Shown: positions 36,970-47,156 of the stretch, one piece after another
How the letters are laid out: each line of letters opens with the position of its first letter
Position numbering within the stretch: position 1 is the first letter of the stretch
Assembly: GCA_030066195.1 (NCBI GenBank)
Contig: JASJCB010000031.1
Coordinates: forward strand, 1 to 54,495
DNA length: 54,495 nucleotides
Direction of reading: 5' to 3'
Source of the DNA: Acidobacteriota bacterium
Lineage (GTDB): Bacteria; Acidobacteriota; Holophagae; Acanthopleuribacterales; Acanthopleuribacteraceae
The notes under the pieces: generated by a model
Database searches by the model: none
Told to the model about the DNA's origin: nothing
Seen by the model: only the letters and a program-made list of their open reading frames with translations
Made by a program: the position numbers and the translations under genes

Positions 36970-38625
36970 TTAACGACCCGCCGCGGTATCGCTGAGCAGT
37001 TTACGAGCGTGTTCGCGTAGATCTTTGCTCGCTGCATCGCCGCCCATCAGGCGCGCCAATTCGTCCACCCGTTGTTCGTTATCGCAGATTACCAGGGATG
37101 TCGCCGTGCGGCCGCGCGTCACCTTCTTTTCCAATTTGATCATTTGCGCGGCAAAGCGGGCCACCTGGGCAAAATGCGTCACACAGAGCACCTGGTAATG
37201 TTCGCCCAATTCCGCCAGTTTGGCGCCCACTTTATGCGCTGTCTCGCCCCCCAGGCCCGCATCGATTTCGTCAAAGACCAGCAGGCGCGCCGTAGGCCGC
37301 GTGAAGGCGCCGATCAGGGCCAGCAGCACGCGCGAGAGTTCGCCGCCGGAGGCAATCTTGGAGAGCGGGCGCACCGGCTCGCCCGGATTGGAGGAGAGCA
37401 GGAAATGAAAATCGGGGGCCGGTAGATCCAAGCGTCTTTCTTCCGTCAGCGTTTCCGGCCAGTCCGGCCATCGGTGATGCACCTCGAAACGGGCCTCACT
37501 CATGGCCAGTTCGCGGAGGTTTCCCTGAACCTTGCGCGCGAAAGGACCGATCGCTTTCTCACGGGCGGCAATCAGGGCTTTTCGGCTTTTCCTCAGGGCC
37601 GCGTAATCCCGCTCCAATTGAGCCCTGTGCTTATCCAGATCCGAGGAGACGCCCGAAAGCTCTTCCAAGCGTTTCTTCAAGGCCCGGTGTTCGGTCAATA
37701 CTTCTTCAAGGTTGCGACCGTATTTCATATATAGTTTATTGAGCGCTGTTTCCCGGGTTTCCAGACGGCGAAGGGCAGCCTCGTCGAAGACATCATCGTT
37801 GTAGGCCACCTCTGCATAGAGATCCGAAACGATTGCTTCCAGTGAAGTCAATTGTTCCTGGTAAGCGGCCAGATCGGGTTCGTACTCCACCAGGGTCGCC
37901 AATAATTTGTCGGCGAGGGTCAAGCCGGGTCCCAGGTCCCGGTTCAATAACTCGGAAAGCTCCGCCCGGGCCGCGCGAATGGTTTCCTGATTGCGGGCGC
38001 GCTTCAAGCGTTGTTCCAGGCTTGCGTCTTCCTCGGTGGGTTTGACTTCATCGATCTCGTGGATTTGCAAGCGCAGGAAATCGATTTCCTTGAGGCGTTG
38101 CGCCTCGCCGTCCTTCAGTTCCCACCAGGTGTGAAAGTCGGCGCGCAGTTTTTCCAGCCGGCGGCGAAAGTCCTCGGTTTTTGCCTTCAGGCCCGTCTGG
38201 TCTTCGAAAATAGTAAGGTGATTGGTTTTCTTCAACAGGCGCTGTTGGCCGTGTTGTCCGTGGATCTCGAAGGCCAGTTCCGCATAACTGCTGAGCACAT
38301 TGTTGGGAACCATGACGCCGTTAACAAAGGCCCGTGAGCGCCCTTCCGCCGTAATCTCTCGCCGTAAATAGAGTTGGTTATCTTCCAGTAGTTCCAATTC
38401 CGGGCCGGCTCGGGCCGGCTCGAATTCTGCCTCGACCACGGCTTTATCACAACCGGCGCGCACGATATCGCTGGAGGCCCGGCGCCCCATCAACAACAGC
38501 ATGGCGTCAATCAAAACCGATTTGCCCGCCCCGGACTCTCCCGTCAGGCAAACAAACCCGGATTCAAATTCCAACTCAGCTAAATCGATTACAGCCAGAT
38601 TGTTGACCTTAAGGTAACGAAGCAT
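36970..38625 (-). CDS. recN: DNA repair protein RecN
   Basis: 551 residues, the standard length. Walker A GESGAGKS (29-36), a long central coiled coil (about 150-370), and C-terminal signature and Walker B (ASGGELSRVLLALI, LLVFDEIDAGLGG). RecN is an SMC-like cohesin-type ATPase that acts early at double-strand breaks with RecA. The ATG has GGAGGAG upstream. No LexA box is obvious in the 310-bp region before it, so SOS control cannot be claimed. Confidence 0.95.
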   Translation of the reverse strand: MLRYLKVNNLAVIDLAELEFESGFVCLTGESGAGKSVLIDAMLLLMGRRASSDIVRAGCDKAVVEAEFEPARAGPELELLEDNQLYLRREITAEGRSRAFVNGVMVPNNVLSSYAELAFEIHGQHGQQRLLKKTNHLTIFEDQTGLKAKTEDFRRRLEKLRADFHTWWELKDGEAQRLKEIDFLRLQIHEIDEVKPTEEDASLEQRLKRARNQETIRAARAELSELLNRDLGPGLTLADKLLATLVEYEPDLAAYQEQLTSLEAIVSDLYAEVAYNDDVFDEAALRRLETRETALNKLYMKYGRNLEEVLTEHRALKKRLEELSGVSSDLDKHRAQLERDYAALRKSRKALIAAREKAIGPFARKVQGNLRELAMSEARFEVHHRWPDWPETLTEERRLDLPAPDFHFLLSSNPGEPVRPLSKIASGGELSRVLLALIGAFTRPTARLLVFDEIDAGLGGETAHKVGAKLAELGEHYQVLCVTHFAQVARFAAQMIKLEKKVTRGRTATSLVICDNEQRVDELARLMGGDAASKDLREHARKLLSDTAAGR

Positions 38626-38935
38626 GGCTCCTCCCCACCAGGGCGGATTCTAACACGACCCGACCGGTGACGCCAGGAGGAACCAAACCCGAATTCAGGT
38701 AGGAACGCACGGGGGGAACTTTTGTAACAGAGATACTTTTCGACACATACAAACCTTTGGCAATCGTTCAAGTTTTAATTTGAAGCTTGGCATTTTTTTA
38801 TCCCTCTGATAAGATAATTCGCGTAGATGATTACATTGCATCTTTTTTTTGATAAGTTCTCATGATGACACACCAGACCTATTTATAATCCCTTTGCATG
38901 TCTCCCTGGAACCAAGCGCGTCCCGGAGTTAAGGC
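38626..38935. other. AT-rich divergent promoter region, recN / response regulator
   Basis: About 310 bp, much AT-richer than its surroundings. TATAAT at 38884-38889 could be the -10 of the 38936 gene, though no good -35 matches it. TTCAA-N8-TTGAA (around 38768-38785) is an inverted repeat. I see no gene. Confidence 0.4.
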
Positions 38936-41401
38936 ATGGCATGGAATAATCGCATCCTTGTAATCGATGATCAGCCCTCTATCCATGATGATTTCGACAA
39001 GGTGCTGAAGCCGGGAAAAGGTCCAAGACGATCGGCCCACGAGGCCGCTATTATGAGTGAATCCACGCCCGTCAGCCTGCCGCGACCCTTTGACGGTATG
39101 GACCTTGAACAATATGAGCTCGCCATTCACGACGGCCCGGTGTCCGATGAGGTCTTGGAAAAGACGCCGAAAAAGACGCCGGCGCCGGGGCCCGTCATGC
39201 CGCCGGATTCCGACCGCTTCCTACAGGGAGATGCCTGGTATTCTATCGATCACGCCTATAACGGCAAGCGCGGCATCGAAAAAGTGATCGAGGCCGGCCG
39301 GAAGAACCGGCCCTACGCGGTGGTTTTCGTGGATGTCCGCATGCCGCCCGGCATTGACGGCGTGGAAACCGCCCGGGCTATTTTAACCGCCTGCCCCGAA
39401 ACGGAAATCGTCATTATCAGCGCCTTTTCCGATTATTCCTGGGAAGGTATTCTTCAACGCCTCAAAGAAGGCGGCCACTTCCACTTTCTGGCCAAGCCTT
39501 TCAACAGCTTGTCTTTAAAACAGATGGCTTATAATTGTACGCTGAAATGGAACCAGGAACGCGCCCTGCAAAGACAGCGACAAGCCCTCACGCGGGAGCG
39601 CGATTATTTTCAGAAGGTATCAGCCCATGCGGGCACCGTCATTATGGAAGAGGATTTCGGTGAGGTGTTGTCCACTTTTGAACACCTGCGCGATCAGGGT
39701 GTCAGCGACCTGTCCGACTATCTGGCCCGTAACCGACGCGCGGTAGCGAGCCTGGCCGATCTGGTCATCATTCGCGAGGTTCGCCTGCCCGCCAATGCCG
39801 ATATCGATTTCAACGCGCGGCCCGGCACCCGCCTCAGTGAAATCCTCTACCCGGAAAGCCTGCCCATCTTCAAGAAACAACTGTGCAGCTTATGGAAGGG
39901 TCAAACCTATTTCGAGGGCAGGCTGAAGAAAAAGAACAAATACGGTGACCCGGTGGAGGTTCAACTCTCCATGCTGGTGGCCGACCAGACCGGGAACCCG
40001 GGCATGGTCACGGTCACGCTTGCCGCACGTCCGCGCAAGCAGGAGGACTATCTTACCGATCCGCTCACCAGGCTGCCCAACCGGGAGTTGTTCGACATTC
40101 ACCTGGACCAGGCTTTCAAAGAATACAGCCGCGCTCGCGGTATGCGCCGTGAGCCCGAGGACAATCGCTTCGGCCTGATGTTCATGGACCTCAATGACTT
40201 CAAGAAGATCAACGACGATTTCGGCCATCAGGTGGGCGATGTTCTGCTGCGTGAATTCGCTGAACGCCTACAAAAAACCCGACGCGATGTGGACATTGTC
40301 TCTCGCCGCGGCGGCGATGAGTTTACTCTTCTTGTGCGCGGTCTGCGCGACTACGACAGTATGGACGCCATCCTGGAGAGCATGCGGCGGGAAATGGCTT
40401 CCCCGACGCAAGTCGGCGATTTCAACGGTCCGCTTTCGACCAGTGTGGGCTGTGCGGTCTGCCCCGACGATACTGAAGATCCTCTGCAATTAATTCGCTA
40501 CGCGGATCTGGCCATGTACCAGGCCAAACGCGCGGGCAACGGCGTCTTCAGGGCGGCCAAATGGCGTGAGTTGACCCAGGAAAGCAATTTACTGATCAAG
40601 GCTTTAGACGAGGGTCGGCTGGAACTGCGCTACCAACCCATCCTGGATTTGGACGGCCGGCCCTTGGGCGGCCAGGCGGTGCCGGTGCTCAACCATCCCG
40701 AAAAGGGCCTGATTCGGGCGAGCAACTTGATCGGCCTGGCCGGTTTGACAGGGCAGATGGACCCCATTTGCCAGTGGGTTTTCGAGATGCTCTCCGGAGC
40801 CGTCTGTATGTTACAGCAAAGAGAACTGCCCACTACCCTCTTCCTGGAGTTGGCGGGCGCGCCCTTGCGCGACGAAAGCCTGGTGATCCGCCTGGAAACC
40901 ATCCTGAAAATGAAGAACCTGGACCCCTCGATGATTGTCATGCAGTTCCCTGAAGAATCGCTGATCCGAGCGGAGAGCCCCGGGAAGGTTCTGGAAGCCA
41001 TCAAAAAGCGTGGATTCCGAATATGTTTGGCCGATCACAATCCAGCTTCCGGACCTTGGGCCATGTACCAATTTCCCTTCGATGCCGTCAAGATCGAGGA
41101 AACAAGACTAAGGGTGGACATCGGTAGGAAAGACAAGGAACTCTACCTGGGCGTGTTGTCGTTGATCGCCAGGAACCGACCGGAATTGAAGCTGATCGGC
41201 AGCGGCATCAGGGCGGAAAAACAAAAAGAACTGTTGGCGGAATACGAGTTCCACGCCGTTCAAGGTCCGCTTGTGCTGGAACCGGTACCCTTGGATGCCT
41301 ACCTGGACTTCCTTAAAGATCCTCAGTCGACCCCTGATACCGTGACGTCTGAAACTCGGGACCAATCCGCGTACAATCCTAAATCGGCGAACGTTGTTTA
41401 G
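38936..41401 (+). CDS. Response regulator: receiver-PAS-GGDEF-degenerate EAL
   Basis: 821 residues. The receiver domain is split: DD at 11-12, then an insertion of about 80 residues, then D133 (VFVDVRMPPGIDG), S162 and K187 (AKPF). A coiled linker (200-225) and a PAS-like domain (about 225-365) lead to a GGDEF domain with intact GGDEF (459-463) and inhibitory RxxD (RDVD, 450-453). The C-terminal EAL-like domain (about 555-795) has lost its catalytic text: the EAL triplet reads QAV (580-582) and the DDFG region reads ADHNP (699-703). So it should make, not degrade, cyclic-di-GMP, with the EAL part possibly a sensor. No adjacent kinase. GGAG precedes the ATG. Confidence 0.9.
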   Translation: MAWNNRILVIDDQPSIHDDFDKVLKPGKGPRRSAHEAAIMSESTPVSLPRPFDGMDLEQYELAIHDGPVSDEVLEKTPKKTPAPGPVMPPDSDRFLQGDAWYSIDHAYNGKRGIEKVIEAGRKNRPYAVVFVDVRMPPGIDGVETARAILTACPETEIVIISAFSDYSWEGILQRLKEGGHFHFLAKPFNSLSLKQMAYNCTLKWNQERALQRQRQALTRERDYFQKVSAHAGTVIMEEDFGEVLSTFEHLRDQGVSDLSDYLARNRRAVASLADLVIIREVRLPANADIDFNARPGTRLSEILYPESLPIFKKQLCSLWKGQTYFEGRLKKKNKYGDPVEVQLSMLVADQTGNPGMVTVTLAARPRKQEDYLTDPLTRLPNRELFDIHLDQAFKEYSRARGMRREPEDNRFGLMFMDLNDFKKINDDFGHQVGDVLLREFAERLQKTRRDVDIVSRRGGDEFTLLVRGLRDYDSMDAILESMRREMASPTQVGDFNGPLSTSVGCAVCPDDTEDPLQLIRYADLAMYQAKRAGNGVFRAAKWRELTQESNLLIKALDEGRLELRYQPILDLDGRPLGGQAVPVLNHPEKGLIRASNLIGLAGLTGQMDPICQWVFEMLSGAVCMLQQRELPTTLFLELAGAPLRDESLVIRLETILKMKNLDPSMIVMQFPEESLIRAESPGKVLEAIKKRGFRICLADHNPASGPWAMYQFPFDAVKIEETRLRVDIGRKDKELYLGVLSLIARNRPELKLIGSGIRAEKQKELLAEYEFHAVQGPLVLEPVPLDAYLDFLKDPQSTPDTVTSETRDQSAYNPKSANVV

Positions 41402-41424
41402 GGGCCGGTTTCCCGGTTGAGAGG

Positions 41425-41444
41425 GGCGCCGGCAACCCGGCGCC
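41425..41444. terminator. GC-rich hairpin between convergent genes
   Basis: GGCGCCGG-CAAC-CCGGCGCC, a perfect 8-bp stem between the response-regulator stop and the argF stop. No U-tract on either side, so termination strength is uncertain. Confidence 0.45.
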
Positions 41445-41453
41445 ATCGAGGTT

Positions 41454-42431
41454 TCAAGCCAGAGTTGCCACCATCACCGCTTTGATGGTGTGCATGCGGT
41501 TTTCGGCCTGGTCGAAGACGCGGGAGGCGGGACCTTCGAAGACCTCGTCGCTGACTTCTTTGATGTCGGGGAACTTTCGGCCCATTTCCGTGTTGTCGTC
41601 GTGGAAGGCAGGCAGGCAATGCAGGAAGATGCAATCCGGGTTGCCGGTTTTCGCCAGCATGTCGGCGTTTACCTGATAGGGTTTCAGCAAGGCGATCCGT
41701 TCGGGGATCTTGTCTTCCTCGCCCATGGAGGCCCAGACGTCGGTATAAATGACATGAGCGCCGGCGACGCCCTCGGCCACATCGTGCGTCAGGGAAATGC
41801 TCGCCCCGCTTGCCTCGGCGTATTCCCGGCAGGTATCTAAAATCTCCTGGTCGGGGTAGAGAGAGGCCGGGCTGACGATGCGGAAATCCATGCCCATTTT
41901 AGCGGCGCCGATCATCAGGGAATTGGCCATGTTGTTGCGGCCGTCGCCGGTGTAAACGAACTTGATGCCTTTCAGGGCGCCGAAGTTTTCCTTGACCGTC
42001 AGGAAATCGGCCAGGATCTGGGTGGGGTGATATTGGTCGGTCAGGCCGTTCCAGACCGGGACACCGGCGTGCGCGGCAAGTTGCTCCACCGTTTCGTGAC
42101 TGAAGCCGCGGAATTGAATACCGTCGAACATGCGACCCAAAACGCGGGCGGTATCGGCGACCGATTCCTTTTTGCCCAATTGAATATCGTTTTTACCCAG
42201 GTACTCGGGATGTGCGCCCTCGTCGATAGCGGCCACCACAAAGGCGCAACGGGTACGCGTGGAAGGTTTCTCGAAAATCAATGCGATGTTCTTATTTGCC
42301 AGGTTCCTGGCGAAGACACCTGCTGCTTTATCCGATTTCAGCCTCGCGGCCAGGTCGATCAGGTAACCGATCTCCTTGGGAGTAAAGTCCCGCAAGGTCA
42401 ATAAATGTCGTCCTCTGAGGTTGTAAGCCAT
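41454..42431 (-). CDS. argF: Ornithine carbamoyltransferase
   Basis: 325 residues from ATG 42431, chosen because AAGGA lies nine bases upstream and the protein then begins [20 protein letters not shown], the normal N-terminus; the upstream extension is unlike the family. Carbamoyl-phosphate site STRTR (57-61), HPTQILAD, the ornithine-binding region and HCLPAFHD are intact. It converts ornithine and carbamoyl phosphate to citrulline in arginine synthesis. The close match of the [18 protein letters not shown] block to enterobacterial enzymes leaves open whether it is the anabolic or the catabolic (arcB) type; no other arg genes are near. Confidence 0.94.
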   Translation of the reverse strand: MAYNLRGRHLLTLRDFTPKEIGYLIDLAARLKSDKAAGVFARNLANKNIALIFEKPSTRTRCAFVVAAIDEGAHPEYLGKNDIQLGKKESVADTARVLGRMFDGIQFRGFSHETVEQLAAHAGVPVWNGLTDQYHPTQILADFLTVKENFGALKGIKFVYTGDGRNNMANSLMIGAAKMGMDFRIVSPASLYPDQEILDTCREYAEASGASISLTHDVAEGVAGAHVIYTDVWASMGEEDKIPERIALLKPYQVNADMLAKTGNPDCIFLHCLPAFHDDNTEMGRKFPDIKEVSDEVFEGPASRVFDQAENRMHTIKAVMVATLA

Positions 42432-43031
42432 TCCGAACCGTCCTTGAAAATGTATCCGCCGCGGCGGACCGAAATCATCATACAAGCTTCAAGCCGCATG
42501 CTTCAAGCCTCAAGGGCCGGCAGCCCGGAGACTCGTCGAGGTTATTGATCGATTCCGATAGAAACCGGAATCCGGGTTCCTTTTCCCTGATTGGCTCCGA
42601 TACCCGCAAACCCGGCACAGCCGATGGATCGACAGCTATAGGACAACTTGAAGACACGATAGGCTCCTTTTTCGCGTCGCTTGGATGTGCGCCGTCAGTG
42701 CGCAGCCCGGGAATCACGATGTGTTTGCCCCGCTTCGAGAGCGGAGTACGACCGGAAGCGAAGCGAGTAAGACCGTCGCCCGGCACTCGTTGTTCCTGTC
42801 CACCGCGAAAGAGCCGGGCGTGGATCGGCCTTGATTCCTCCAACATCGGGAATCGAGAAAACGCTGAAAATGATATGTTTCCCGGCGTTGTTACCGGATA
42901 TCGGAACCACGGCGGCGATCCCGCCGGACTTTCAAAATCGGCCGCGGGTCCGTAGGTTATGCGCGGGTTCTTGGCATCAAGCCGTTTGATCTTTATAATA
43001 GGAACCTCGATAGGCATTTCTGAGGATGTGA
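42432..43031. other. Intergenic region argF / TPR-kinase gene
   Basis: About 600 bp between divergent genes. Open frames on both strands (about 42480-43047) lack ribosome-binding sites and sensible composition. Small hairpins occur (for example CCGCT-TCGAG-AGCGG near 42730), with no pattern I can name. Confidence 0.4.
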
Positions 43032-45257
43032 ATGGGGAACTGGTCAAAACAGGCTAAAGCCGCCCTAAGTCAGCGGGACTACACACAAGCCGGTGATTTT
43101 TTTAAGTTAGATGGAAATTACAAAGCCGCCGTCAAAGCCTACGTCAGTGGCAAAAACTTCGGTGAAGCCGCGCGCATTTACGAGGGCATGGGCCAGTTTG
43201 CCAAGGCCGAAAAACTGCTGTTGAAAGACGGCTCGGCCAAGGATCTGGCCGAGTTCCACGTACGTAACCAGAGTTACGAGAAGGCACTCGCCGCTTACAC
43301 CAACCACGGTATGGACTACGAGGCCGCCGAACTTTTGGAGAAACTGAACCGCCAGGTCGAGGCCGCGAATCTTTACGCCAAGCTGGGCTTTCACGAAAAG
43401 GCCGGGGTACTTTTCGGCAAGTCTCGGCGGTTTGACGATGCCATACGCATGATCAGCAAGGTGATCGACGGCCTGGCCAAACAGGAGACCGTGCCGCTGG
43501 CCAAATCCAAAATCCTGAAGTACCAGAACTGGATCGCCAATTTCCACATCGGCGCCAAGCGCTTTTCTGCAGCCGGGGAGATCTTTCTGGAGCACGACAA
43601 CAAGGAAAAAGCCGCCAAGTGTTTCATGAAAGGCGGGCAAGCCCTGCGCGCCGCCGAGATCTTGCTGGACCTGGGCAAGCTGGAAATGGCCGAAAAGGTG
43701 CTGGGCACCGTGCAGGATCTTCAGGCCCGCGTCATGTTGGCCAAAATCTGCAATGCGCGCGGCGAGTTCGAACGCACGCTTATCTTGCTGCAGGACACCA
43801 ATCAACCCCAACTGCTGAGCGAAGCCTACGAGAACCTGGGCGATTTCCTGAAAGCCGCCGGCGAAGAAGAGAAACTGGGCAACCTGCGCAAAGCGGCCCG
43901 ATTATTCCAAAAGGGCGGCGAGTACCGCAAGGCGGCCATGCTTTTCGAACAGGACGGCCAGTACAGGGAAGCCGCGGAGTGCTATGAGAAACTCAAGAAA
44001 TACGGTCATGCCGCCAAGCTGTATCACATGGCCAGGGACCGTTACAAGGCGGGCTTGTGCCTGCATCGCTACGGTCGTTCAGAGGACGCCCTGAAGCAAC
44101 TCCAGATGGTGGAAGAAAATCATCCCAACGTCATGGACGCCAAAAAGATCATGGCCGAAATCTTTTTCAAACAAGGCGTCTTCCCGCTTGCCCGACGGTT
44201 GCTGGATGAAATCACCGCCGATTCCCCCGTCGACGACAGCAGCATGGCCAGCTTCTATTTTCTGGCTCGTTGCCTGGAACAGGAAAACAACCTGGAAGTG
44301 GCCAAAAAATACTACGAGCGGATTGCCGCCAAAAAGTTCAACTACGCCGATGTTACCGAACGCCTGAAGCGCCTGCATCATATCCAGGCCGCTCAGACCG
44401 GCAAGTTCTCCCTTGCGACGCCGGTCAAAAAGAAGAAGAACTTCAACCCGTTCAACCTCAAGGAAGGCGACGTCATCGACGAGCGCTTCGAGGTTCAGGG
44501 CACCATCGGCAAGGGCGGCATGGGCACCATCTTCAAGGTGCGCGACCTGTCGCTCAGCCGCAACATCGCCCTGAAGATGCTGTCCCATCGCAAGGCCGAC
44601 TTCGAGGAATTGAAGGTGGAACTGCTGATGGCCCGCGACCTCACCCATCCCTATATCATCAAGGTCTTCGACGTGGGCCAGTGGCACGATATCGGCTACT
44701 TCACCATGGAATACGTGGACGGCAAGCCGCTCAAGAAGTTCATTCACGACAAAGCGGGCGATCCCCTCACCGACAAAGTCAGGCTGATGGTCAAAATTTG
44801 CGAGGGCTTGAAGGCCGCCCACGACCAGGACGTGGTGCACCGCGATATCAAACCCCAGAACATCATCGTCGACAAGGACTACAATCCCAAGATCCTGGAC
44901 TTCGGCATCGCCCGCAAGGTCACGCAACAAAGCCGGTCCATCAGCGGCAGCCCCAAGTACATGGCGCCGGAACAAATCCAAAACACGGGCACTGACGTCC
45001 GCACGGACATCTATGCCCTGGGCATCATCATGTTCTACATGTTCACCCTGCGTGAACCCTTCATTGCCAAGACACCGCAGGAAGTCATGCAGATGCACCT
45101 GCACCAACCTCTGCCGGACCCGTTGGAGGTCAATCCCTCGGTTCCCTATTGGCTTTGTGATATCATTCGCAAGTGTTGCCAGAAGAAGCCGGACGTGCGC
45201 TTCGGCGACATGGGCGAATTGATTGACGAATTGAAACTGAACCTGATGGAATTCTAA
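43032..45257 (+). CDS. TPR-serine/threonine protein kinase fusion
   Basis: 741 residues. Residues about 10-440 are helical repeats of TPR/IFT-like type with many short units ending in A-A-x-x-Y/F (RDYTQAGDFFKLDGNYKAAV, EYRKAAMLFEQDGQYREAA). Residues 477-741 are a Hanks-type kinase: glycine loop GKGGMGTIF (493-501), K515 (IALK), HRDIKPQN (603-610, catalytic D605), DFG (623-625) and APE (645-647), all intact. There is no membrane helix, so it is a cytoplasmic kinase with the catalytic domain at the C-terminus, the reverse of the common N-kinase order. The next gene starts 1 bp after its stop, so it is likely transcribed with the glycosyl-transfer genes. Confidence 0.9.
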   Translation: MGNWSKQAKAALSQRDYTQAGDFFKLDGNYKAAVKAYVSGKNFGEAARIYEGMGQFAKAEKLLLKDGSAKDLAEFHVRNQSYEKALAAYTNHGMDYEAAELLEKLNRQVEAANLYAKLGFHEKAGVLFGKSRRFDDAIRMISKVIDGLAKQETVPLAKSKILKYQNWIANFHIGAKRFSAAGEIFLEHDNKEKAAKCFMKGGQALRAAEILLDLGKLEMAEKVLGTVQDLQARVMLAKICNARGEFERTLILLQDTNQPQLLSEAYENLGDFLKAAGEEEKLGNLRKAARLFQKGGEYRKAAMLFEQDGQYREAAECYEKLKKYGHAAKLYHMARDRYKAGLCLHRYGRSEDALKQLQMVEENHPNVMDAKKIMAEIFFKQGVFPLARRLLDEITADSPVDDSSMASFYFLARCLEQENNLEVAKKYYERIAAKKFNYADVTERLKRLHHIQAAQTGKFSLATPVKKKKNFNPFNLKEGDVIDERFEVQGTIGKGGMGTIFKVRDLSLSRNIALKMLSHRKADFEELKVELLMARDLTHPYIIKVFDVGQWHDIGYFTMEYVDGKPLKKFIHDKAGDPLTDKVRLMVKICEGLKAAHDQDVVHRDIKPQNIIVDKDYNPKILDFGIARKVTQQSRSISGSPKYMAPEQIQNTGTDVRTDIYALGIIMFYMFTLREPFIAKTPQEVMQMHLHQPLPDPLEVNPSVPYWLCDIIRKCCQKKPDVRFGDMGELIDELKLNLMEF

Positions 45258-45258
45258 A

Positions 45259-45960
45259 GTGAAAAATGCCCTGATTTGTTTCCTGAAGTTCCCGGAGCCT
45301 GGAAATGTGAAAACGCGCCTGGCCGCCGACCTGGAAGATCCGGTCGCCGCCGCCGTGCTCTATGAAGCCCTGGCCGAACGCGTGATCACCGAGGTCTACC
45401 CGCTCATGGCCTCTTACGATGTCTTGCTCTACGTCGACTCCAAGCACGAGATCAGCGCCTATCGCAAATGGATAGGCGACAGTTGGCAGTTCCACTACCA
45501 GTATGGCGATGACCTGGGCACCCGCCTGAATGACGCCTTTGCCAACACCTTCAAAGCCGGGTACAGCAAGGTAGCTGTCATCGGCACCGATTGCGTGGGC
45601 ATGGACCAGGCTTTCGTGGAAGAGGTCTTCAACCACCTGGACCACCACGACTACGTCATCGGCCCCAGCACCGACGGCGGTTATTACCTGTTGGCCGCCC
45701 GCGAGGACTCGCCCTGGCTGTTTGAAAATGTGGATTGGAGCACGGAAAGCGTGCTGGAAACCACGCTGGACAAAATAGAAACCCGAGAGAAAGACGTCTT
45801 CCAGTTAATCGAAAAAATCGATATCGATACCCTGGACGACCTGGTCAGCTTCCGCGAGTCCCTGCCGCCCGAGCACTTCCTGGCCGCTAAAATCAACTCG
45901 CTGATCCTGGACAAGTTGACCCTGGAAGGCGATCCCGATGAGATCCTGGAAAAACTATAA
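45259..45960 (+). CDS. TIGR04282 / DUF2064 nucleotidyl- or glycosyltransferase
   Basis: 233 residues from a GTG one base after the kinase stop. The N-terminal F-x-K-x-P-x-P-G-x-V-K-T-R-L (8-21) and the later IGTDCVGMD and GPSTDGGYYLLA motifs define the DUF2064/TIGR04282 family, a GT-A-like fold often found beside GT2 enzymes and, in some bacteria, linked to arsenosugar synthesis. Exact substrate unknown; the arsenosugar label should not be carried over here because no ars genes are present. It overlaps the next gene by 23 bp. Confidence 0.85.
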   Translation: MKNALICFLKFPEPGNVKTRLAADLEDPVAAAVLYEALAERVITEVYPLMASYDVLLYVDSKHEISAYRKWIGDSWQFHYQYGDDLGTRLNDAFANTFKAGYSKVAVIGTDCVGMDQAFVEEVFNHLDHHDYVIGPSTDGGYYLLAAREDSPWLFENVDWSTESVLETTLDKIETREKDVFQLIEKIDIDTLDDLVSFRESLPPEHFLAAKINSLILDKLTLEGDPDEILEKL

Positions 45961-47137
45961 CGCTGCCTGCTACCTGATCTCAGCCGCGTCCCTGGTTGCC
46001 GGTTTTCTCACCGGAACCTTCCTCTTCTATGGTTCGGCTCTGGCCCTGCTCACCGCCCGGCAATGCATGGGGGAGCCGGATAAACGCCTGAACTTTCCCC
46101 TGATCATCCTGGCCTTGACCGGCCTGATGCTGCCGGTAGATCTTTCCGACGACGTCTACCGCTATCTTTGGGAAGGTTATGTACAGACCGAGGGTTTTTC
46201 ACCCTACAGCAACAGCCCGGAATCCCTGTTCGAGCGTCTGGATCATCCCCATGAGGACAGGGTCAATCATCCGCACCTGACCGCCATCTACCCGCCCATG
46301 ACGCAATACCTATTCGCCCTGGCCGCTTTTCTGTCGAAGCATCTTTTAGCTTGGAAGCTGTTGCTTGGAGCGACTTTGTTGGGATTTGCCCTGCATCCCG
46401 CGGGGCGACCGGTGGTTCCCTGGCTTGCTTCCCCCCTGCTGCTCTTCGAGGGTTTCTGGAACGCTCACCTGGATATCCTGGGACTGGTCCCCGCCTTTCT
46501 GCTGGTCCGCGCGTTGAAAAACGATCGCCCTCTGGAAGCCGGCTTCCATCTGGGTCTCATGACAGCGTTGAAGATATTGCCGGGATTACTGCTGCCCGCC
46601 TGCCTGCTGCATTTCCCGATGCGACAGTGGCCCCGCCTGTTGGCAAGCTCGGGTTTGGTGGTGCTGCTCGCCTGGCTGCCCTACCTGCACGAGGGCGAGA
46701 ACCTGTTCGCGTCGTTTATCACCTTTTCGCGGACGTGGCATTTCAACAATCCCCTGTTCCCCCTCCTGCAAGAGTTTCTTCATCACGACCGGACACGCCC
46801 CGTCATGGCGATTTGCCTGTTGCTTGCCGCTGCCGCCGCTACCCTTGCGCGAACGTCCACAACCCAACGCATTGCGGGTGTCTGGATGTCGCTGTATATC
46901 TTCAGTCCCACCCTTTACCCCTGGTACCTCATGTGGCTGATTCCCTTCGTGCATCCCGAACGCCGCGCGCACCTGAATCTGGCCTATGCCGGCGCCGCGC
47001 TCTCCTATCTCATTCTCATTCCCTACCGCGCAACCGGGGTCTGGCAGGAGAGCCTCTGGTGGCTGATCCCGGAATGGCTGATCCTGTTGTGGTGTTTCCA
47101 AGCCATATGGCGCGCACCGAAAAATGTGGTAACGTAA
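45938..47137 (+). CDS. GT-C type membrane glycosyltransferase
   Basis: 399 residues with about ten membrane segments. The first extracytoplasmic loop has the GT-C hallmark (DLSDDVYRYLWEGY, 68-81, catalytic DD at 71-72) followed by GFSPYSNSPE and HPHLTAIYPPMTQ, as in polyprenyl-phosphate-sugar dependent mannosyl/GT87-like enzymes. It should transfer a sugar from a lipid carrier on the periplasmic face. It overlaps the DUF2064 gene and is 20 bp from a GT2 gene that could make the lipid-linked donor. Confidence 0.85.
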   Translation: MRSWKNYNAACYLISAASLVAGFLTGTFLFYGSALALLTARQCMGEPDKRLNFPLIILALTGLMLPVDLSDDVYRYLWEGYVQTEGFSPYSNSPESLFERLDHPHEDRVNHPHLTAIYPPMTQYLFALAAFLSKHLLAWKLLLGATLLGFALHPAGRPVVPWLASPLLLFEGFWNAHLDILGLVPAFLLVRALKNDRPLEAGFHLGLMTALKILPGLLLPACLLHFPMRQWPRLLASSGLVVLLAWLPYLHEGENLFASFITFSRTWHFNNPLFPLLQEFLHHDRTRPVMAICLLLAAAAATLARTSTTQRIAGVWMSLYIFSPTLYPWYLMWLIPFVHPERRAHLNLAYAGAALSYLILIPYRATGVWQESLWWLIPEWLILLWCFQAIWRAPKNVVT

Positions 47138-47156
47138 GCGCGCGCGAGGTGAGCTT

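Noticed and set aside
42478..43047. Overlapping 189- and 136-residue frames between argF and the kinase gene
   Set aside because: Low-complexity, Pro/Ser/Arg-rich translations on both strands without ribosome-binding sites.
45259..45960. Arsenosugar biosynthesis label for the DUF2064 gene
   Set aside because: The family name comes from other contexts; no ArsS or other arsenic genes are present, and the neighbours are glycosyltransferases and a kinase.
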